Of a DNA stretch of 64,000 nucleotides, positions 55,130-64,000 are shown in pieces; the stretch's first letter is position 1; every line of letters starts with the position of its first letter. Origin of the DNA: Scilla litardierei (lineage: Eukaryota > Streptophyta > Magnoliopsida > Asparagales > Asparagaceae); contig JAULAV010008774.1 in the NCBI GenBank assembly GCA_030789695.1, positions 62,001-126,000 of the forward strand, read 5' to 3'. The position numbers were made by a program, and so were the translations under genes. A model generated the notes under the pieces. It was not told the DNA's origin. It searched no databases and was given only the letters and a program-made list of their open reading frames with translations.

Positions 55130-58100
55130 ATCTTATGAGGACAAATGGAGAGTAAACATTGCTTGTCTGCAGAGTGGATGTTGTTCCCTCTATTCCCATG
55201 TCATTTAAATTGGAATTGCCCAATGGTTTTCCAAAATAGCAGGTTTGAAGTATTTTGCGGTTTCTGATTGCCCTACCTCACTCTAATGGATGAAGCAGTG
55301 CATTCTAGGCCTCAAACGTTAGAAATCTTATTTCCTCACCTTCAGAAAGTGCGTCACCATCGTTTTATACAGAGAAACTACATGAATTTACTCTTGGATG
55401 CAAAACACAAGCCGCACACGTCTCTGATTTTTGGGACTCGCACGGATTTCACGGGAATTTTGGCGGACTATGAAGATAAATATATAGTAAACGTTGTTTC
55501 AATATAGAGGAGGTTTTTTTCTTTAATTCCCACAAAATTTCAATTGCAATTGCCCAAACAGTTGCCCAAAATTGCAGGTTTAAGGCCTTTTTCGATTTCT
55601 GGCTGTCCTAGCTCACTCTTATAGAGGAAGGATGGCATTCTTGGCCCCAAAGGATCGAAATATTTGTTCCTAAGCTTCCGATTGGGTGTCACCTTCTTTT
55701 TCAACCGAAAAACTGCAAAAATTAACTCTTGGATTCAAAACACAAGAAATTGCATCCGTCTCTGATTTCTTGGACTCGCGACGATTTCGTGGGAGTTTCG
55801 GCGGACTATGAGGATAAATATCGAGTAAACATTGTTTAAATGTAGAGCAGAGGTTGTTTTCTTTATTCCCACGACAGTTCAATTGCAATTGCCCAGCGGT
55901 TGCCCAAAATTGAAGGTTTGAAGCATTTTTCGATTTCTGGTTGCCCTAGCTCACTCTAATGGATGAAGGAGTGCATTCTACGCCTCAACCGATCGAAATC
56001 TTCGTTCCTGAGCTGTAGATAGTGTGTCACCATTGTTTTCTACAAAAAAACTACACAAATTTACTCTTGGATTCAAAACACAAGCAATTGCACACGTCTC
56101 TGATTTTTGGGACTCGCACGGAATTCGTGGGAGTTTAGGAGGAATATGAGGACAAATGGAGAGTAAATGTCATTTCTATGGGGAGAGAAGGTTGTTTACT
56201 CTCTAGTCCCAAGAAATTTCAATTGGAATTACTAAACGGTTGCCCAATATAGATGGTTTAAAGCATTCTTTCAGTTTCTGGCAGCCCTAGCTCACTCTAA
56301 TGGATAAAGTAGTGCATTCTAGGCCCCAAACGAGCGAAATCTTCGTTCCTGAGCTTTCGATAGTTCGTCATCTTCATTTTATATCGATGAACAACAAGAA
56401 TTTACACTTGGATTCAAAACACAAGTAATTGCACCCGCCTCTGATTTCTGGAACTCGCGAGGATTTCATGGGAGTTTTGTCGGTTAGATGCATTTTTCGA
56501 TTTCTGGCTACCCTAGATCACTCTTATAGATGAAGGATGGCATTATTGGCCCCAAAAAATCGAAATATTCGATCCTGAGCTTCCGATTGGGCGTCACCAT
56601 CATTTCAACATAAAAACTGCTAGAATTAACTCTTTGTTCAAAACACAAGCAATTGCACCCGTCTCTGATTTCTGGGACTCGCGACTATTTCGTTGGAGTT
56701 TTGGCGGACTATGATGATAAATATAGAGTAAACATTGTTTCAATGTAGAGGGGAGGTTGTTTTAGTTATTCCCACGAAATTTCAATTGCAATTTCCCAAC
56801 GGTTGACCAAAATTGAAGTTTTGAAGCATTTTCCGATTTTTGGCTGCCCTAGCTCACTCCAATGGTTGAAGGAGTGCATTCTTGGGCTCAAACGATCGAA
56901 ATCTTCGTTCATGAACTTCAGATAGTGCGTCACCATCGTTTTCTACAGAAAAACTACACTAATTTACTCTTGGATTCAAAACACACAAGCAATGGCACAC
57001 GTCTCTGGTTTTTGGGACTCGAACGGATTTCATGGGAGTTTTGGCGAACTATGAGTATAAAGATAGAGTAAACGTTGTTTCAATGCAGAGAGGAGGTTGT
57101 TTTCTTTATTCGCACGAAATTTCAATTGCAATTGCCCAAACGATTGCCCAAAAGTGAAGTTTTGAAGCATTTTTCGATTTCTGTCTGCCCTAGCTCACTC
57201 TAACAGATGAAGGATGGCATTCTAGCCCCCAAAAGATCGAAATATTCGTTCCTGAGCTTCCCATTGTGCATCACCATCGTTTTCAACCATAACACTGCAA
57301 GAATTAACTCTTGGATTCAAAACACAAGCAATTGCACCCGTCTCTGATTTCTTAGACTCGCGACGATTTCGTGGGAGTTTTGGCAGACGAAGAGGATAAA
57401 TATAGAGTAAATGTTGTTTCAGTGCAAAGAGGAGGTTGTTTTCTTTATTCCCACAAAATTTTAATTGCAATTGCCCAGAGGGTTGCCCTAAATTGAATGT
57501 ATGAAGTATTTTTCGATTTTCTGGCTGTCCTAGCTCATTCTAATGGATGAAGAAGTGCATTCTAGGCCACAAGCGATCGAAATCTTCGTTCTTAAGCTTC
57601 AGATAGTGCGTCACCATCGTTTTCTACAGAAAAACTACATGAATTCACTCTTGGATTCAAAACACAAACAATTGCACACGTCTCGGATTTTTGGACTCGC
57701 ACGGATCTTGTAGGAGTTTTGGAGAAATATGAGGACAAATGGAGAGTAAATGTTGTTTCTATACGGAGAGAAAATTGTTTACTCTCTAGTCCCAAGAAAT
57801 TTCAATTGGAATTACTAAATGGTTGCCCAAAATAGATGGTTTGAAGAGTTTTTCGGTTTCTGCCTGCCCTAGCTCACTTTAATGGATTAAGTAGTGCATT
57901 TTAGGCCCCAAACGATCGAAATCTTCGTTCATGAGCTTTCGATAGTATGTCATCAACATTTTCTATCGAAGAACGACAAGAATTTATGCTTGGATTCAAA
58001 ACACAAGCAATTGCACTCGTCTCTGATTTCTGGGACTCGCGAGGATTTCGTGGGAGTTTTGGCAGACTTTGAGGATAAATATAGAGTAAATGTTGTTTCA

Positions 58101-61100
58101 ATGCAGAGATGAGGTTGTTTTCTTTTTTTCCTCGAACTATCAATTGCAAATGCCCAACGGTTGCCCAAAATTGAAGGTTTGAAGCATTTTTCAATTTCTG
58201 GCTGCCCTAGCTCACTCTAATAAGCGAAGTAGGGCATTTTAGGTCTCAAACGATCCTAATATTCGTCCTGAGCTTCCAATTTTGCGTCACCATCGTTTTC
58301 TACCAAAAAACTGCAAGAATTAACTCTTGGATTCAAAACACAAGGTATTGCACCCGTCTCTGATTTCTGGGACTCGCACGGATTTTGTGGGAGTTTTGGA
58401 AAAATATATGTATAACATTTTTTCTACGTGGACAGGAGGTAGTTTTCCCAATTATGATTTAATTTCAAATGGAATTGCCCAGCGGTTGTCCAAAATAACA
58501 CGTTTGAAGTGTTTTTCGATTTCTGCCTGCCCTAGCTCACTCTAATGGATGAAGGAGGGCATTGTAGGCCTCAAACAATCAAAATTCGTTCCAGGGCTTC
58601 CGATAGTGCGTCACCGTCGTTTTCTACTGAAAAACTAACGAATTTATTCTTGGATTCAAAACACAAGCATTGCACCCGTCTCAGATTACAGGGACTCGCA
58701 CAGATTTCATAGGAGTTTTGGAGGAATGAGGTCAAATGGAGAGTAAACGTTGTTTCTTTGGGGAGAGGAGGTCGTTTCCTCTATCCCCATGTAATTTCAA
58801 TTTGATTGCCCAATGGTTGCCCAAAATAGCAGGTTTGATGTATTTTTCGGTTTCTGGCTGCCCTAGCTAACTCTAATAGATGAAGGAGGGTATTATAGGC
58901 AGCAAACGATCGAAATCCTCTTTACTGAGCTTTTGATTGTGCGTCACCATCGTTTTCTATCGAAAAACCGCAAGAATTTACTCTTAAACTCAAAACACAA
59001 ACAATGGCACCTGCCTCTGATTTCTGGGCTCGCACGGAATTCGTGGGAGTTTTGGATGAATATGAGAACAAATAGAGAGTAAACATTGCTTGTGTGGGGA
59101 GTGGATGTTGTTTCCCTTATTCCCATGTAATTTAAATTGGAATTGCCCAACGATTTTCCAAAATAGCAGGTTTGAAGTACTTTTCGGTTTCTGGTTGCCC
59201 TACCTCACTCTAATGGATGAAGGATTGCATTCTAGGCCTCAAACGATCGAAATACTAGTTCCTGAGGTTCAAATAGTGCGTCACCACCATTTTCTACAGA
59301 AAAACTACATGAATTTACTCTTGGATTTAAAACACAAGCAATATCACCCGTTGCTGATTTTTGGGTCTCGCACGGATTTCGTGAGAGTTTTGGCGGACTA
59401 TGAGGATAAATATGTAGTAAACGTTGTTTTAATGCAGAGAGGAGGTTGTTTTCTTTATTCCCACGAAATTTCAATTGTTATTGCCCAATGGTTGCCCAAA
59501 ATTGAAGGTTTTTTTCGATTTTTGGCTGGCCTCGCTCACTCTTACAGTTGAAGGATGGCATTCTTGGCCCCAAACGATCGAAATATTTGTTCTTGAGCTT
59601 CCAATTGTTCGTCACCATCTTTTTCAACCGAAAAACTGCAAGACTTAACTCTTGGATTCAAAACACAAGCAATTGCACCTGTCTCTGATTTCTGGGACTC
59701 GCGAGGATTTCGTGGGAGTTTAGGCGGACTATGAGGATAAATATAGAGTAAACATTATTTCAATGCAGAAAGGAGGTTGTTTTCTTTATTTCAACGAAAT
59801 ATCAATTGCAATTGCCCAACGATTGCCCAAAATTGAAGGTTTGAAGCATTTTTCAATTTCTGTCTGCCCTTGCCTACTCTAATAGATGAAGGAGGGCATT
59901 TTAGGTCTCAAACAATCGAAATATTCGTTCCTGAGCTTCCAATTTTGCGTCACCATCATTTTCTACCAAAACCTGCAAGAATTAACTCTTGGATTCAAAA
60001 CACAAGTTACTGCACCCGTCTTTGATTTCTACGACTCGCACAGATTTCGTGGGAGTTTTGGAGAAATATGATGACAAATGCAGAGTAAACATTGCTTCTA
60101 CATTGGAGGAGGTAGTTTTCCCAATTCTGACGAAATTTCAATTGGAATTGCCTTGTGGTTGTCCAAAATAACACGTTTGAAGTGTTTTACGATTTTTGGC
60201 TGCCCTACCTCACTCTAATGGATGAAGGTGGGCATTCTAGGCCTCAAATGATCGAAATCTTCTTTCCTGAACGTCCGATAGTGGGTCACCGTCATTTTTT
60301 ATCGAAAAACTACAAGAATTTACACTTGGATTCAAAACACAAGAAATTGTACCTGTCTCTGATTTCTGAGACTCGCAACGATTTCGTGGGAGTTTTGGCG
60401 GACTATGAGGGTAAATACAGAGTAAACTGAGTTTGTTTTCTTTATTCCCACGAAATTTTATTTGCAATTGCCCAGAGGGTTGCTCTAAATTGAAGGTTTG
60501 AAGTATTTTTCGATTTCTGGCTGCCCTAGCTCATTCAAATGGATGAAGAAGTGCATTCTTGGCCCCAAACGATCGAAATCTTCGTTCTTGAGCTTTGGAT
60601 AATGTGTCATCAATGTTTTCTATCGAAGAATGACAAGAATTTACGCTTGGATTCAAAACATAAGCAATTACACTCGTCTCTGATTTTTGGGACTCTCGCG
60701 AGGATTTCGTGGGAGTTTTGGCGGACTATGAGGATAAATATAGAGTAAACGTTGTTACAATGTAGAGATGTGGTTGGTTTCTTTTTTCCTTCGAACTATC
60801 AATTGCAATTGCCCAACGGTTTCCCAAAATTGAAGGTCTGAAGCATTTTTCGATTTCTGGTTGCCCTAGCTCACTCTGATAGACGAAGTATGGCATTTTA
60901 GGTCTCAAACGATCAAAATATTCGTTCCTGAGCTACAATGCATCACCACTGTTTTCTACCAAAAAACTGCAAGATTAACTCTTGGATTCAAAATACAAGT
61001 AATTTCGTGAGAGTTTTGGAGAAATATGAGGACAAATTGAGAGTAAACATTGTTTCAACGTGGACAGGACGTAGTTTTCCCAATTCTAACAAAATTTCAA

Positions 61101-63210
61101 TTGGAATTGCCCAGTGGTTGTCCAAAATAACACGTTTGAAGTGTTTTTCGATTTTTGGCTGCCTTAGCTCACTCTAATGGATGAAGGAGGGTATTCTAGG
61201 TCTTAAATGATCGACATCTTTGTTCCTGAGCTTCCGATGGTTGGTCACCGTCGTTTTCTACCGAAAAACTGCAAGAATTTACTCTTGGATTCAAAACACA
61301 AGAAATTGCACATGTCTCTGATTTTTGGGACTCGCACAGATTTTGTGGGAGTTTTGGAGGAATATAAGAACAAATGGAGAGTAAATGTTGTTTCTATTGG
61401 GAGAGAAGGTTGTTTACTCTCTAGTCCAAAGACATTTCAATTGGAATTACTAAACGGTTGCCCAAAATAGATGGTTTGAAGAGTTTTTCTGTTTTTGCCT
61501 GCCCTAGCTAACTTTAATGGATGAAATAGTGCATTCTAAGCCCCAAACGATCGAAATATTTGTTCATGAGCTTTCGATAGTGCGTCATCAACGTTTTCTA
61601 TCGAAGAACGACAAGAACGCTTGGATTCAAAACACAAGCAATTGCACCCGTCTCTGATTTCTGGGACTCGCGAGGACTTCGTGCAGGCTATGAGGACAAA
61701 TATAGGGTAAACGTTGTTTCAATGCAGAGATGAGGTTGTTTTCTTTTTTTCCTCGAACTATCAATTGCAATTGCCCAACAGTTGCCCAAAATTGAAGGTT
61801 TGAAGCATTTTTCGAGTTCTAACTGCCTTAGCTCACTCTAATAGACGAAGGAGGGCATTTTAGGTGTCAAGCGATCGAAATATTCCTTCCTGAACTTCCA
61901 ATTTTGCGTCACCATATTTTCTACAAAAATTGCAAGAATTAACTTCTTGGTTTCAAAACACAAGTTATTGCACCCATCTCTGATTTCTGGGACTCGCACA
62001 GATTTCGTGGGAGTTTTGGAGAAATATAAGGACACATGGAGTGTAAACATTGTTTCTAGATGGAGAGGAGGTAGTTTTCCCAATTCTGACGAAATTTCAA
62101 TTGAAATTCCCAGCAGTTGTCCAAAATAACATGCTTGAAGTGTTTTTCAATTTCTGGCTGCCTTAGCTCACTCTAATGAATGAAGGAGGGCATTGTAGGC
62201 CTCAAACGATCGAAATTTGTTCCGGGGCTTCTGATAGTGCATCACCGTAGTTTTCTACAGAAAAACTACACGAATTTACTCTTGAATTCAAAACACAAGC
62301 AATGCACCCGTCTCTGATTTCGGGGACTTGCATGGATTTCGTGGGAGTTTTGGAGGAATGAGGTCAAATGGAGAGTAAACGTTGTTTCTTTGGGGAGAGG
62401 AGGTTGTTTCCTCTATCCCCATGTAATTTCAATTTGATTGCCCAACGGTTGCCCAAAATAGCAGGTTTGATGCATTTTTCGGTTTCTGGCTATCCTAGCT
62501 AACTCTAATGGATGAAGTAGGGTATTATAGGTCTCAAACGATCGAAATCCTCTTTACTGAGCTTTTGATTGTGCGTCACCATCGTTTTCCACCGAAAAAC
62601 TGCAAGAATTTACTCTTGAATTCAAAACACAAGCAATGGCACCCGTCTCTGATTTCTGGGACTCGCACAGAATTCGTGGAAGTTTTGGAGGAATATGAGA
62701 ACAAATGGAGGGTAAACATTGCTTGTCTGCAGAGTGGATGTTGTTTCCCCTATTCCCATGTAATTTAAATTAGAATTGTCCAACGATTTTCCAAAACAGC
62801 AGGTCTGAAGTACTTTGTGGTTTCTGGCTGCCCTACCTCACTCTAATGGATGAAGGATTGCATTCTAGGCCTCAAAAGATCGAAATATTCGTTCCTAAGC
62901 TTCAGATAGTGCGTCACCATCGTTTTCTACAGAAAACTACATGAATTTACTCTTGGATTCAAAACACAAGCAATATCACACGTCTCTGATTTTTGGGTCG
63001 CGCACGGATTTTGTGCGAGTTTTGGCGGACTATGAGGATAAATATATAGTAAACGTTGTTTCAAGGCAATGAGGAGGTTGTTTTCTTTATTCCCACGAAA
63101 TTTCAATTGCAATTGCCCAAACGGTTGCCCAAAATTGATGGTTAGATGCATTTTCGATTTCTGGTTGCCCTAGATCACTCCTATAGATGAAGAATAGCAT
63201 TATTGGCCCC
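55130..63210 (+). repeat. Satellite B array
   Basis: About 24 head-to-tail monomers of about 340 bp. Conserved blocks are GGATTCAAAACACAAGCAAT, CGTCTCTGATTTCTGGGACT, CGTGGGAGTTTTGG, CAATTGCCCAACGGTTGCCC and CTGCCCTAGCTCACTCTAAT. The GATTCAAAACACAAG block falls near 55731, 56071, 56411, 56971, 57315, 57654, 57993 and so on. A shortened unit lies around 56480-56640. Variant units recur about 3.63 kb apart (for example 58724 and 62357; 57797 and 61436; 59066 and 62694). There is no similarity to satellite A. Open frames of 60-150 codons occur on both strands of most monomers but match nothing known. Confidence 0.93.
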
Positions 63211-63216
63211 AAACAA

Positions 63217-64000
63217 CTAAGAGATCAACATCTTCAACGGAAAATAAGAGAAGACAAAATTAGAACCTAAAAAATTATATCAATAAATATATCTACCCAT
63301 ACTTCCATAAAATGTAGAAAATAGCATCAAGCTCAAAAAAATCGCAAATATGTCCATTAGAACCGGGAGATCACCATGTACAACTGAAAAAATAAGAGAA
63401 GACAAAATTATGCCTTAAAAATAATATCATTTTAATATAAAGATCCGTTGCTTATAGAAAATTTAGAAAATATCCAGAGATCACAAAAATCCGCAAAAAT
63501 GTCTGTTGGAACCGAGAGATCGCCATCATCAACAAAAAATCTAAGAAAAAACAAAATTAAACAAAAAATCATAGCATTTAATAAAACGATCGTTACCTTC
63601 CAGAAAATACAGAAAATAGCTTTGAGGAAAGAAAAATCCGCAAAACTTTCCGTGGGAACCGGGAAACATGCAACTTCTAGTGAAAATAAGAGAAGCCAAA
63701 TGTTGGCAATAAAAATCTTATCATTCCAAATCTACAATAAAATGTAGAAAATAGACTCAAGTTCAGAAAAATCCACAAAAATTTCTATTTGAACAGGGAG
63801 ATCAACATCATCAATTAAAAAATAAGAAAGACAAAATTAGGTCAGGAAAATCATATCATCTAATAAAAATATACATATTTTACAGAAAATGTTGAAAATA
63901 GTCCCGAGCTCAGAAATATCGGGCAAAATTCCGTTGGAACAGGGATATCGCCATCTTCAACTTAAAAATAAGAGAAGATAAAATTAGGCTACAAAAATCA
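63217..64000 (-). repeat. Satellite A, reversed block
   Basis: Reads as the reverse complement of satellite A (GAGATCGCCATC, AAAATAAGAGAAGACAAAATT). In reverse, variant monomers starting near 63962 downward follow the same order as 1, 165, 297 and 440 at the start of the window. It joins satellite B directly, with no recognisable transposon at the junction. Confidence 0.88.

Noticed and set aside
1..64000. tRNA, rRNA or other structured RNA genes
   Set aside because: I looked for the usual tRNA box A/B pattern and rRNA blocks and saw none; the tRNA-like matches are the retroelement primer sites only.

Overview
This window looks like constitutive heterochromatin of a flowering plant. The evidence is two unrelated satellite families, nested Ty1-copia elements with plant-type primer sites, Helitrons, a hAT-type MITE, plant splice and promoter motifs, and no intact host gene. 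I cannot name the species. All coordinates and repeat periods were read by eye, without alignment software.

Layout. 1-1951: satellite A (about 148 bp monomers). 1957-20952: an old, decayed Ty1-copia element with very short LTRs (147-149 bp) and target duplication GACAT; inside its leader lies a younger Sirevirus-type copia element on the minus strand (2483-14690, target duplication CATGG). 20958-33395: satellite A again, interrupted by a tandem fold-back insertion (26214-26650) and a hAT-like MITE (30796-31439). 33396-34752: low-copy-looking sequence with an 80-bp tandem repeat. 34753-45511: a second Sirevirus on the plus strand, inserted next to a reversed LTR fragment of its own family and lacking its 3' LTR. 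45512-54998: two abutting minus-strand Helitrons (474 bp and about 9 kb); the large one carries exon-like gene fragments and a threefold 866-bp tandem repeat. 54999-55087: an AT microsatellite. 55130-63210: satellite B (about 340 bp monomers). 63217-64000: satellite A in reverse orientation.

How the parts relate. Both Sireviruses have the order LTR, gag, pol, spacer, ORF3, LTR. Their ORF3 products are clearly homologous and look like the family annotated as putative plant transposon protein, not like an envelope protein. In each element a family-specific short inverted repeat (AGTCGGT/ACCGACT in the first, CAGTCGACTG in the second) clusters both in the LTR and in the pol-ORF3 spacer. The spacer then resembles a plant 5' leader (pyrimidine-rich, AGGGTTT-type boxes). 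I read this as a possible second, LTR-like promoter for ORF3 and regard it as the most interesting signal here. The first element's motif also contains the ACCGAC core of the drought/cold DRE element.

Both satellites show higher-order structure: the same variant monomers recur in order every roughly 2.3-2.6 kb (A) or 3.6-3.9 kb (B). The terminal reversed satellite A block mirrors the order seen at the very start of the window. All retroelement reading frames except ORF3 of the first Sirevirus are broken by stops or frameshifts.
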